Source: Pseudomonas veronii
Lineage (GTDB): Bacteria > Pseudomonadota > Gammaproteobacteria > Pseudomonadales > Pseudomonadaceae
NCBI RefSeq assembly: GCF_001439695.1
Contig: NZ_JYLL01000005.1
Span: 326,064-390,063 of the forward strand
DNA length: 64,000 nt
Direction of reading: 5' to 3'
The translations under genes were made by a program, and so were the position numbers. Below the pieces are notes generated by a model that saw only the letters and a program-made list of their open reading frames with translations, had not been told where the DNA came from and searched no databases. Every line of letters starts with the position of its first letter. The stretch's first letter is position 1. Positions 56,934 to 64,000 of the stretch are shown here, one piece after another.

Positions 56934-58043
56934 TCAGTTGGCCGGGCTGTAGCGCCGCACACCCGAATCGGTGTGCGGAATCTGCGCCGCCGTGCTGCCG
57001 GAAGCCCGGAACAGCACCAGGTGTTCGACGGCGACGCGGATCCCCACGTCTGCACCGACCTGATGGTCGGCGTGGCTGGGGAAGATCGACTCCAACTGGG
57101 CGCCCGTCGGCAGTTGCAGGCGGTACAAGGTCGAGGCGCCGAGGAACGTCTTGCCGACGATCCGCGCTTTCAATGCGCTGTCCGGTGCGTAGACGATGTC
57201 GTCCGGGCGCAGCAATACATCCACGGCGCCACCTGCCGGCCAGCTATACGCGCGGTTGCCGCGCAGGTCGCCGAGCTCGGTGCTGACCGATTCCGGCGTA
57301 CACAATTGGCCACGGATGAAATAGCCCTGGCCGACAAAGCTTGCGACGTAGGGTGTGAGCGGTTCGTGATAGAGGTTGTAGGGCGTATCCCACTGCTCCA
57401 GGCGACCTTCCTTGAACACGCCGACGTGGTCACTCACGGCAAATGCTTCTTCCTGGTCATGGGTCACCAGGATCGCACTGGTGCCACGTGCCTTGAGAAT
57501 GTCGCGCACCTCATGGCTGAGCTTGCGTCGCAGCTCGCCATCGAGGTTGGAGAAGGGTTCGTCGAGCAGCAACAATTGCGGCTCCGGCGCCAAGGCGCGG
57601 GCGAGGGCCACGCGTTGTTGCTGACCACCGGACAGCTCGTGAGGAAAACGCTTGCCCAGGTTCTTCAGGTTGACCAGCTCCAGCAATTCGGCGACCACGC
57701 GGTCTTTCTGCGGGTGCTTGCGAATGCCAAAGGCGATGTTGTCGGCCACGCTCAGGTGGGGAAACAGCGCGTAGTCCTGGAACACCATGCCGATGCGACG
57801 TTTCTCCGGCGCCAGGGTGAACCCAGCACTGGAGATGACTTCGCCGGCCAGGCTGATTTCGCCTTCGTGTACCGGTTCGAACCCTGCGATCGCACGCAGG
57901 GTGGTGGTCTTGCCGCACCCCGAGGAGCCGAGCAGGCAACCGATGTCGCCGGCGTTGAGGTGCAGGTTGAGGTTCTGTACCACCCGCTGATCTTGATAGC
58001 CGCATGCCAGATTGCGCAGGTTCAGCAGTAATGGCTTGCTCAT
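56934..58043 (-). CDS. FbpC/PotA-type ABC ATPase
   Basis: A 369-residue ATPase. Walker [11 protein letters not shown], signature LSGGQQQR and Walker [13 protein letters not shown] are present, and the C-terminal regulatory (TOBE-like) region of about 120 residues places it with ferric iron, spermidine or thiosulfate importers. It overlaps the argF stop by four bases. No binding protein or permease gene is nearby, so partner and substrate are unknown; the FbpC iron type is my best match. Confidence 0.8.
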   Translation of the reverse strand: MSKPLLLNLRNLACGYQDQRVVQNLNLHLNAGDIGCLLGSSGCGKTTTLRAIAGFEPVHEGEISLAGEVISSAGFTLAPEKRRIGMVFQDYALFPHLSVADNIAFGIRKHPQKDRVVAELLELVNLKNLGKRFPHELSGGQQQRVALARALAPEPQLLLLDEPFSNLDGELRRKLSHEVRDILKARGTSAILVTHDQEEAFAVSDHVGVFKEGRLEQWDTPYNLYHEPLTPYVASFVGQGYFIRGQLCTPESVSTELGDLRGNRAYSWPAGGAVDVLLRPDDIVYAPDSALKARIVGKTFLGASTLYRLQLPTGAQLESIFPSHADHQVGADVGIRVAVEHLVLFRASGSTAAQIPHTDSGVRRYSPAN

Positions 58044-58960
58044 GCGTGGTGGTACGCCGGTTCGACCAGAAATTCGAGCAGGGCCTTTTGTGCATGCAGA
58101 CGGTTTTCTGCCTGGTCCCAGGCGACCGAACGCGGGTCGTCGAGCAGATCGAGGCTGATTTCTTCGCCACGGTGGGCAGGCAGGCAGTGCATGAACAGCA
58201 CGTCCGGCGCGGCCAGGTCGAGCAGGGCGCGGGTGACCTGGAACGGTGCAAACAGCTTCAGGCGCTTGGCGGTTTCGTCTTCCTGGCCCATGGAGGTCCA
58301 GACATCGGTGCTTACCAGGTGCGCGCCGACCACCGCGTCTTTTGGATCACGCAGGATCTGCACGCGACCATCGGCTTTGGCCAGGAATTCGGCGGACGGT
58401 TCGAAGCCTTCCGGGCAGGCGATGCGCAGGTGGAAGTCGAACTGGATCGCCGCTTCTATATAACTGTTGCACATGTTGTTGCCGTCGCCGATCCAGGCCA
58501 CGGTCTTGCCCTGGATCGAGCCACGGTGCTCGAGGAAGGTTTGCATGTCGGCCAGCAACTGGCACGGGTGCAGGTCATCGGACAGGCCGTTGATCACCGG
58601 TACCCGGGAGTTCGCGGAAAATTCGGTCAGGGTGCTGTGGGCAAAGGTCCGGATCATCACCGCATCGAGCATGCGCGACATGACAATCGCGCAATCGCTG
58701 ATTGGCTCGCCACGGCCCAGCTGGGTGTCACGCGGCGACAGGAAGATGGCCTGGCCACCCAACTGGATCATGCCGGCCTCGAAGGACAAGCGGGTGCGGG
58801 TCGACGACTTCTCGAAAATCATCCCGAGCACGCGGTTTTTCAAAGGCTCGAACAGTACGCCGCGGTTACGCAGGTCTTTAAGCTCAATGCCTCGACGGAT
58901 CACGCTGACCAGCTCTTCGGGCGTGCAATCCATCAGGGAGAGAAAGTGCCTTGCGCTCAT
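58040..58960 (-). CDS. argF: ornithine carbamoyltransferase
   Basis: A 306-residue anabolic enzyme of arginine synthesis joining ornithine and carbamoyl phosphate. The carbamoyl phosphate loop STRTR is at residues 53-57, and [10 protein letters not shown] marks the C-terminal active site. ATG codons at 58960 and 58963 are adjacent; 58960 gives the usual MSARHFLSL start. An ArgR-type site lies about 125 bases upstream. The downstream ABC ATPase gene overlaps it. Confidence 0.95.
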   Translation of the reverse strand: MSARHFLSLMDCTPEELVSVIRRGIELKDLRNRGVLFEPLKNRVLGMIFEKSSTRTRLSFEAGMIQLGGQAIFLSPRDTQLGRGEPISDCAIVMSRMLDAVMIRTFAHSTLTEFSANSRVPVINGLSDDLHPCQLLADMQTFLEHRGSIQGKTVAWIGDGNNMCNSYIEAAIQFDFHLRIACPEGFEPSAEFLAKADGRVQILRDPKDAVVGAHLVSTDVWTSMGQEDETAKRLKLFAPFQVTRALLDLAAPDVLFMHCLPAHRGEEISLDLLDDPRSVAWDQAENRLHAQKALLEFLVEPAYHHA

Positions 58961-59393
58961 CATTAACTACCTTTTTGCAACAGACCGCAGATACTCAAAG
59001 CCTTGTTTATTGTGAAAACGGGCGAGACCTGCGGCGAAAGCCGCACGGGGCGACGAAATAGGGGAAGGCGCGATCTTATAATTAAATGTCGCGTCTTACC
59101 AATAGGGCTACGGTGTTTAGGGGTGTTCAGACAGGCGCGAGAGCGCTTTTGAAGACGATTTCCTGACAGCAGCGGGTCATTTGTACACTGGCCCTGCGAC
59201 CTTTTGCAATCCGCGAGGGCGGGGCCAGGCCAGGCTGCGTCGGTTTCAGGGGCACTTCCGCAGGTTTTGAAACATTTTCTCACGCTTGCCCATGGCCTGG
59301 CCTGATGCCCTTCGATTCACGCGACGAACGTTGCTGGTGCCCGCCGCAGTCGCGGCCCATAGTCAGACCAAAGCCCTAATAAAGAGACTGGCC
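58961..59393. other. intergenic region between argF and the molybdopterin oxidoreductase
   Basis: This 433-base divergent gap holds the ArgR-type site at 59087, an AT-rich stretch at 59075-59086 that may include the argF promoter, and about 290 bases before the oxidoreductase start in which the frame of that gene stays open from 59286. Nothing else was recognised. Confidence 0.5.
59087..59102 (+). promoter_or_regulatory. ArgR-type half-site upstream of argF
   Basis: TGTCGC-N8-AA is an exact match to the Pseudomonas ArgR half-site pattern. It lies between the divergent argF and molybdopterin-enzyme genes, at a place suited to arginine repression of argF. The second half-site is not clear. Confidence 0.5.
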
Positions 59394-61502
59394 ATGACCA
59401 AGACTCTCCACCACCGTGCCTGCCATCTGTGCGAAGCCATCTGTGGCCTGACCCTGGAAACCACCCAAGCCGAAGACGGCAGCCTGGCGATCACGTCGAT
59501 CAAGGGCGACCCACTGGACACCTTCAGTCGCGGGCATATCTGCCCCAAGGCAGTGGCGTTGCAGGATATCCAGAATGACCCGGACCGCCTGCACCAACCC
59601 ATGTTGCGGGTGGGTAGCGAATGGCAACCGATTGCGTGGGAAGACGCCTTCGCGCTGGTGGCCGAAAAACTGGCGGGCATCCAGGCTCGCTACGGACAGA
59701 ATTCAGTGGCGGTGTACCAGGGCAATCCCAGCGTGCATAACTACGGGCTGATGACCCACAGTAATTACTTCCTTGGCCTGCTCAAGACACGCAACCGGTT
59801 TTCCGCGACGTCGGTCGACCAGTTGCCTCATCACCTCAGCAGCCACCTGATGTACGGCCATGGCCTGTTGTTGCCGATTCCGGATATTGACCACACCGAC
59901 TTCATGCTGATCCTCGGCGGCAACCCGCTGGCGTCCAACGGCAGCATCATGACCGTGCCCGACGTGGAGAAGCGCCTCAAGGCCATCCAGGCCCGGGGCG
60001 GCAAAGTGGTGGTGGTCGACCCGCGGCGCAGCGAGACGGCGGCGATTGCCGATCAGCACCTGTTTGTACGGCCCGGTGGCGACGCCGCGTTGCTGTTCGG
60101 ACTGCTCAACACGTTGTTTGCCGAAAACCTGACCCGTGCCAGTCACTTGCCAGTCGACGGCCTGGACGACGTGCGCCGCGCAATCGCCGGGTTTACCGCT
60201 GAGGCCATGAGCCGCCAGTGCGCGCTGCCTGCCGAGCAGATCCGCCAGCTGGCGCGGGATTTTGCCGCGGCGGACAGGGCCGTGTGTTACGGGCGCATGG
60301 GCGTTTCGACCCAGGCATTCGGCACGCTGTGCCATTGGCTGGTGCAATTGATCAATCTGGTCACCGGTAACCTGGATCGTCCAGGCGGCGCCTTGTGTAC
60401 CACGCCAGCGGTGGACCTGGTGGCCTCCACCTCCGGCGGGCATTTCAATCGTTGGCAGAGCCGTGTGTCGGGGCGTCCGGAGTACGGTGGCGAGTTGCCG
60501 GTGTCGGCGTTGGCGGAAGAAATGCTCACCGAAGGTGAAGGACAGATCCGCGCCCTGGTCACCGTGGCCGGCAATCCGGTGCTATCGACGCCGAATGGTC
60601 GCCAGTTGGAGCAGGCCCTGGATGAGCTGGAATTCATGGTCAGCGTCGATCTCTACATCAACGAGACGACGCGTTATGCCGACCTGATCCTGCCGTCCAC
60701 CTCGGCGCTGGAAAACGATCACTACGACACCACCTTCAATATGTTCGCGGTGCGCAATGTCAGCCGTTTCAATCGTGCGATCCTGCCCAAGCCTGACGGC
60801 GCGCTGCACGACTGGGAGATCTTCGTCGGCCTGGCCAAGGCGTTTGCCGCGCACACCGGGGTTGCGCTCAAGCCGACCCTGCCACCGGCGCAGATGATTG
60901 ATTTCGGCCTGCGCGCCGGCGTGTATGGCGATGCTTCCAGCCACCAATTGTCGGTGGCAATGCTCGCCGAACACCCCCACGGCGTGGACCTGGGGCCCCT
61001 GACGCCCAATCTCGCCGCGCGCCTGAAAACCGCGAATGGCCGGGTACAGGCCGCGCCGGCCGTGATTCTGGCGGACCTCGCGCGCTTCGCGGCGCAACCG
61101 CTGCCACCGGCCGACGAATTGCTGTTGATCGGCCGCCGCCATGTGCGCAGCAACAATTCCTGGATGCATAACTATCACCGCCTGGTGAAGGGCAAGCCCC
61201 GGCACCAACTGCTCATGCATCCGGAGGATCTGGCCCGCCGCCAATTGAGCGACGGGCAGCGGGTGAAGGTCAGTTCGCGCATCGGCATGATCGAGGTCGA
61301 GGTCGCGGCCAGCCTGGACATGATGCCTGGCGTGGTCAGCCTGCCGCATGGTTGGGGCCACGGGCGTCCGGGCGTGCAGATGACGATCGCCAGCCGTCAA
61401 CCGGGTGCCAGCGCGAACGACCTGACCGACGAGCGGCAGTTGGATGAGTTGTCGGGCAATGCCGCGCTGAACGGCGTGCCGGTCCACGTAGCTGCGGCAT
61501 AA
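59394..61502 (+). CDS. molybdopterin-dependent oxidoreductase
   Basis: A 702-residue enzyme of the DMSO-reductase superfamily. The N-terminal 4Fe-4S site is C10-x2-C13-x3-C17 with C50 (HRACHLCEAICGLT and GHICPKA). The middle holds LILGGNPLASNGS and VVVVDPRRSETA, and the C-terminal domain has LHDWEIFVG and LPHGWGHGRPG. There is no Tat signal, so it is cytoplasmic. The ATG at 59394 has a modest AAGAG site; an upstream start at 59286 is in frame. Substrate and electron partner are not apparent. Confidence 0.88.
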   Translation: MTKTLHHRACHLCEAICGLTLETTQAEDGSLAITSIKGDPLDTFSRGHICPKAVALQDIQNDPDRLHQPMLRVGSEWQPIAWEDAFALVAEKLAGIQARYGQNSVAVYQGNPSVHNYGLMTHSNYFLGLLKTRNRFSATSVDQLPHHLSSHLMYGHGLLLPIPDIDHTDFMLILGGNPLASNGSIMTVPDVEKRLKAIQARGGKVVVVDPRRSETAAIADQHLFVRPGGDAALLFGLLNTLFAENLTRASHLPVDGLDDVRRAIAGFTAEAMSRQCALPAEQIRQLARDFAAADRAVCYGRMGVSTQAFGTLCHWLVQLINLVTGNLDRPGGALCTTPAVDLVASTSGGHFNRWQSRVSGRPEYGGELPVSALAEEMLTEGEGQIRALVTVAGNPVLSTPNGRQLEQALDELEFMVSVDLYINETTRYADLILPSTSALENDHYDTTFNMFAVRNVSRFNRAILPKPDGALHDWEIFVGLAKAFAAHTGVALKPTLPPAQMIDFGLRAGVYGDASSHQLSVAMLAEHPHGVDLGPLTPNLAARLKTANGRVQAAPAVILADLARFAAQPLPPADELLLIGRRHVRSNNSWMHNYHRLVKGKPRHQLLMHPEDLARRQLSDGQRVKVSSRIGMIEVEVAASLDMMPGVVSLPHGWGHGRPGVQMTIASRQPGASANDLTDERQLDELSGNAALNGVPVHVAAA

Positions 61503-61588
61503 GGTCTCCGAGCACCACGCTGGGATTTTGCGTTACAATGCGCCACCGTGCCGACCTGTGAGTCGCAAAGTTCCAGCCGAGGTGTTCC

Positions 61589-61927
61589 ATGGATATCATC
61601 GAAACGATCAAAGAGCAGATTGCCAACAACACCATTCTGCTTTACATGAAGGGCTCTCCCAATGCCCCGCAGTGCGGCTTCTCCGCGAAAGCGTCCCAAG
61701 CCATCATGAAATGTGGCGAGAAATTCGCTTATGTGGATATCCTTCAAAACCCGGAAATTCGCGCGAACCTGCCCAAGTACGCTAACTGGCCGACTTTCCC
61801 GCAACTGTGGGTAGCCGGTGAGCTGGTCGGCGGCAGCGACATCATCAGTGAAATGTTCGAGAACGGTGAGTTGCAGACGTTGGTCAAAGACGCAGCGGCA
61901 AAAGCGGCAGCCCAGACTGAAGCTTGA
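61589..61927 (+). CDS. grxD: monothiol glutaredoxin (Grx4 family)
   Basis: A 112-residue protein with the CGFS motif at residues 29-32 (NAPQCGFSAKASQAIM) and WPTFPQLWVAGELVGGSDII near the C-terminus. Monothiol glutaredoxins bind and deliver 2Fe-2S clusters. GAGGTG lies before the ATG. A strong terminator follows. Its place between argF and the bacterioferritin genes agrees with Pseudomonas gene order. Confidence 0.94.
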   Translation: MDIIETIKEQIANNTILLYMKGSPNAPQCGFSAKASQAIMKCGEKFAYVDILQNPEIRANLPKYANWPTFPQLWVAGELVGGSDIISEMFENGELQTLVKDAAAKAAAQTEA

Positions 61928-61941
61928 TTGGCCTGCAACAA

Positions 61942-61977
61942 AAAGCCCCGCTTCTCATACGAGAGCGGGGCTTTTTT
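61942..61977 (+). terminator. terminator of grxD
   Basis: GCCCCGCT pairs with AGCGGGGC, with extra TCTC/GAGA pairing and loop ATAC, followed by TTTTTT. The A-run at the left makes it likely bidirectional. Confidence 0.9.
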
Positions 61978-61986
61978 GTGCTTCAT

Positions 61987-62089
61987 CTGTAGGAGCGAGC
62001 TTGCTCGCGAAGAACGTCAACGATAACGCGGGCCTCCTGATGGAATGCGGGGCCCTTGAGTTTTTCGCGAGCAAACTCGCGCCTACCGT
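61987..62089. repeat. REPIN (GTAGGAGCGAGCTTGCTCGC family)
   Basis: The left arm TGTAGGAGCGAGCTTGCTCG (61987) and a partly diverged right arm TCGCGAGCAAACTCGCGCCT (to about 62087) form an inverted pair between the convergent grxD and bfr genes. It may help insulate the two transcripts. Confidence 0.85.
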
Positions 62090-62098
62090 GAATAAGGG

Positions 62099-62569
62099 TT
62101 ATTCACCCATCTGCGATTGCAGGTAGTTCTCCAGGCTGACCTTGTCGATCAGGCCCAGTTGGGTTTCCAGCCAGTCGATATGTTCTTCCTGGTCTTCCAG
62201 GATATCTTCCAGCAGTTCGCGGCTGCCGAAGTCCTTGGTCACTTCGCAGTGAGCGATGGCGGCCTTGAGCTCGCTGTGGCTCTTGCGTTCGAAGCCCAGG
62301 TCGCTGCTGATCATTTCGTGGGTGTGCTCGCCGATGTTCAGCTTGCCCAGGTCCTGTACGTTCGGCAGGCCTTCCAGGAACAGGATGCGCTTGATCAGGG
62401 CATCGGCGTCCTTCATGGCTTTGATCGATTCCTTGTACTCACGCTTGCCCAGCTTTTCCAGGCCCCAATCGTCATACATGCGTGCATGCAGAAAGTACTG
62501 ATTGATCGCGACCAGTTCATTGCCAAGGATTTTGTTGAGTTGCTGGATGACTGAGATGTCGCCTTTCAT
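62099..62569 (-). CDS. bfr: bacterioferritin, haem-binding subunit lacking part of the ferroxidase site
   Basis: A 156-residue bacterioferritin. The haem ligand Met52 is kept ([10 protein letters not shown]). Of the six ferroxidase ligands known in the family (Glu18, Glu51, His54, Glu94, Glu127, His130), Glu51 is Ala, His54 is Asp and Glu127 is Gln; Glu18, Glu94 and His130 remain. The subunit therefore probably cannot oxidise iron by itself and may join a ferroxidase-active partner encoded elsewhere. It sits beside bfd and grxD as bfrB does in other Pseudomonas. It stores iron in the cytoplasm. Confidence 0.92.
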   Translation of the reverse strand: MKGDISVIQQLNKILGNELVAINQYFLHARMYDDWGLEKLGKREYKESIKAMKDADALIKRILFLEGLPNVQDLGKLNIGEHTHEMISSDLGFERKSHSELKAAIAHCEVTKDFGSRELLEDILEDQEEHIDWLETQLGLIDKVSLENYLQSQMGE

Positions 62570-62726
62570 GATTGGGGTCCTGCCCTTTATTCGCGGTATA
62601 TAAGCAGGAGTCTGCGTGGCGAGCCCCTGAGTGTCAAACCTAAGTTATTGAATAATAAATGAAAATTAATCTGAATAAGAATGTTTATGTTCCGCGTCTT
62701 GGCCCTAACTAATTGAATTGCGGGCA

Positions 62727-62753
62727 TAAAAAAGCCGGACACTAAGTCCGGCT
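62727..62753 (-). terminator. terminator of bfd
   Basis: AGCCGGAC (62733-62740) pairs with GTCCGGCT (62746-62753) around loop ACTAA; the A-run at 62727-62732 gives the U-tract for the minus-strand bfd transcript. Confidence 0.85.
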
Positions 62754-62770
62754 CTTTAAAATACGTTGAT

Positions 62771-62989
62771 TCAGGCGTGTGTAAATTCTGCTGAATAGGG
62801 CAGCGCGACCTGAGCTGTTTGCAGCTGCGTCAGGGTTTCCCGTACCACTTGCTTGGCGAGGCAAGCACATTTGCCGCATTGGCTGGCAACGCCGGTCGTT
62901 TCACGCACTTCCTTGTAGCTGCAGCAACCTTCGTAGATTGCTTCGCGGATTTGTCCGTCGGTGACGCCAGTGCAGAGGCAGACATACAT
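62771..62989 (-). CDS. bfd: bacterioferritin-associated ferredoxin
   Basis: A 72-residue 2Fe-2S ferredoxin with the spaced cysteines C4, C6, C38 and C41 (MYVCLCTGVTD and SQCGKCACLA). Bfd binds bacterioferritin over the haem and supplies electrons for iron release. It has its own terminator before bfr and a Fur-like site upstream, so it is probably induced when iron is short. There is no clear ribosome site before the ATG at 62989. Confidence 0.92.
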   Translation of the reverse strand: MYVCLCTGVTDGQIREAIYEGCCSYKEVRETTGVASQCGKCACLAKQVVRETLTQLQTAQVALPYSAEFTHA

Positions 62990-63043
62990 AAGGGAGAACC
63001 ATCGCGGGTTTAAGGCTTAAGTGCGATGGATCTTAATGTTAAC

Positions 63044-63062
63044 GAGAATGATTGTCAAAGTA
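63044..63062. promoter_or_regulatory. Fur-box-like site upstream of bfd
   Basis: GAGAATGATTGTCAAAGTA matches the 19-base Fur consensus at about 12 positions. It lies some 55 bases upstream of the bfd ATG, in the place expected for iron-dependent repression. The match is moderate. Confidence 0.5.
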
Positions 63063-63234
63063 GTTTTGCCGTGCTGGGCCGCGACTTTGCCTGTGCGCTG
63101 ACGAACGGTTTTTTCAGTGTATGATGGTCGGTCTTCACGAAGCGTGACTGCGTCACAGGCTTGTCGCTTATGCGCGGCAGACTCGAGGCCGGTCCTTTTA
63201 CTTCAATCGTCACCCCTGCATCAGGAGATATCCA

Positions 63235-63837
63235 ATGAGCGTACTCGTCGGCAAACAAGCCCCGGATTTCGACGTACCTGCCGTTCTCGGCACTGGCGAA
63301 ATCGTTGACAGCTTCAAGCTGTCTGAAGCCATCAAAGGCAAATACGGCCTGGTGTTCTTCTACCCGCTGGACTTCACTTTCGTCTGCCCTTCGGAGCTGA
63401 TCGCTCTGGACCACCGCATGGACGATTTCAAGGCGCGTAACGTTGAAGTGGTCGCGGTTTCCATCGACTCCCATTTCACCCACAACGCCTGGCGCAACAC
63501 TGCCATCAACGATGGCGGCATCGGCAAAGTCAAATACACCATGGCTGCCGACATGAAGCACGACATCGCCAAGGCCTACGACGTTGAGTCCGAAGGCGGC
63601 GTGGCGTTCCGTGGCGCTTTCCTGATCGATGACAAGGGCGTTGTGCGCTCGCAGATCATCAACGACCTGCCGCTGGGCCGTAACATGGAAGAGCTGATCC
63701 GTCTGGTCGACGCGCTGCAATTCCACGAAGAGCACGGCGAAGTCTGCCCTGCCAACTGGAAAAAAGGCGACAAAGGCATGAACGCTTCGCCAGAAGGCGT
63801 TGCAGCCTACCTGACCGAGAACGCCGGCAAGCTGTAA
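63235..63837 (+). CDS. 2-Cys peroxiredoxin (AhpC/Prx1 type)
   Basis: A 200-residue peroxiredoxin. The peroxidatic Cys51 is in FYPLDFTFVCPSEL, and the resolving Cys171 is in HGEVCPANW. Length and both motifs fit the AhpC/TSA Prx1 group that reduces hydrogen peroxide and organic peroxides. The ribosome site AGGAGAT is strong. In P. aeruginosa an equivalent gene follows bfd. An IS element begins directly after its terminator hairpin. Confidence 0.95.
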   Translation: MSVLVGKQAPDFDVPAVLGTGEIVDSFKLSEAIKGKYGLVFFYPLDFTFVCPSELIALDHRMDDFKARNVEVVAVSIDSHFTHNAWRNTAINDGGIGKVKYTMAADMKHDIAKAYDVESEGGVAFRGAFLIDDKGVVRSQIINDLPLGRNMEELIRLVDALQFHEEHGEVCPANWKKGDKGMNASPEGVAAYLTENAGKL

Positions 63838-63857
63838 GCCTCGTTTGCGGTAAAAAA

Positions 63858-63879
63858 AACCGGCCTGAGAAGGCCGGTT
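63858..63879 (+). terminator. terminator hairpin after the peroxiredoxin gene
   Basis: AACCGGCCT pairs with AGGCCGGTT around GAGA. An A-run precedes it, but only TT follows on the plus strand where a U-tract would be expected. The right side is probably cut by the insertion element. Confidence 0.75.
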
Positions 63880-64000
63880 AATGAGATGGTCACCCCCAAC
63901 ACCCTGTGAGGGCTACGCTTTCACGGGGTGTTTTGTTTTCGGAGGCCATCATCATGAGCGAGTCAGCACTGATCGGTATCGATCTCGGCAAACATACTTT
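63880..64000 (+). mobile_element. left end of an IS110-family element
   Basis: The region just before the transposase frame contains a long hairpin (63898-63909 with 63921-63932, one G-T pair, 11-base loop) followed by a T-rich run. IS110-family elements encode their guide (bridge) RNA in such non-coding ends. The exact left boundary is not seen; 63880 is inferred from the truncated terminator. Confidence 0.6.
63954..64000 (+). CDS. IS110-family transposase, N-terminus only
   Basis: Only 15 full codons are in the window: MSESALIGIDLGKHT. IGIDLGKHTF is the DEDD-type catalytic start of IS110/IS1111 transposases, with the first catalytic Asp. GGAGG lies nine bases upstream of the ATG. The rest of the gene is outside. 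Confidence 0.8.
   Translation, partial: MSESALIGIDLGKHT

Overview
The window looks like chromosomal DNA of a Pseudomonas of the fluorescens group. The evidence is the GC-rich coding bias, the REP/REPIN repeats with the core GTGGGAGGGGGCTTGCCCC and a second family with the core GTAGGAGCGAGCTTGCTCGC, and familiar Pseudomonas neighbourhoods (aatJQMP-aauSR, glpFKRD, argF...grxD-bfr-bfd-ahpC). No tool or database was used: family names come from recognition of the sequence, and starts were chosen from visible ribosome sites and homologous N-termini. No tRNA, rRNA or CRISPR array was seen.

Layout. 1-4239 is the start of a giant dermonecrotic-toxin-like protein cut by the left edge. 4302-8586 is an OpgC-like acyltransferase and a divergent GtrA/GtrB/GT39 cassette for surface-glycan modification whose last gene is strikingly AT-rich. 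8665-11180 is an FMN glutamate-synthase-like protein, a possible small-RNA region ending in an orphan plus-strand terminator, and a HigBA toxin-antitoxin pair. 11261-18962 is a signalling block: one minus-strand operon (REC-GGDEF-EAL, di-haem peroxidase, DAHL-type sensor kinase, REC-histidine kinase) with a divergent REC/degenerate-HD regulator. NUDIX and metR follow, then two convergent giant toxin-like genes (20663-31285) that share a C-terminal module with each other.

31493-35043 holds an alpha/beta hydrolase, a DsbA/FrnE-like protein and a three-gene overlapping unit (arginase-family enzyme plus two half-size EamA/SMR-like membrane proteins). 35176-43543 holds a MipA-like outer-membrane protein divergent from a six-gene sigma-54 operon: HAD phosphatase, class III aminotransferase, esterase, FemAB/GNAT-like acyltransferase, sensor kinase and NtrC-type regulator. 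A textbook -24/-12 promoter and a palindromic upstream site precede it. I could not assign a product, and this is my best candidate for an undescribed system.

43675-50691 is glpM and the acidic amino acid uptake system with its two-component regulator; the aatJ promoter carries a -24/-12 element and two AauR-type sites. 51007-56111 is glycerol catabolism (glpD, glpR, glpK, glpF). 56439-63837 is housekeeping and iron/oxidative stress: ybaK, an FbpC-like ATPase overlapping argF, a molybdopterin oxidoreductase, grxD, a bacterioferritin lacking three of six ferroxidase ligands, bfd with a Fur-like site, and an AhpC/Prx peroxidase. An IS110-family element begins at the right edge, abutting the peroxidase terminator hairpin.
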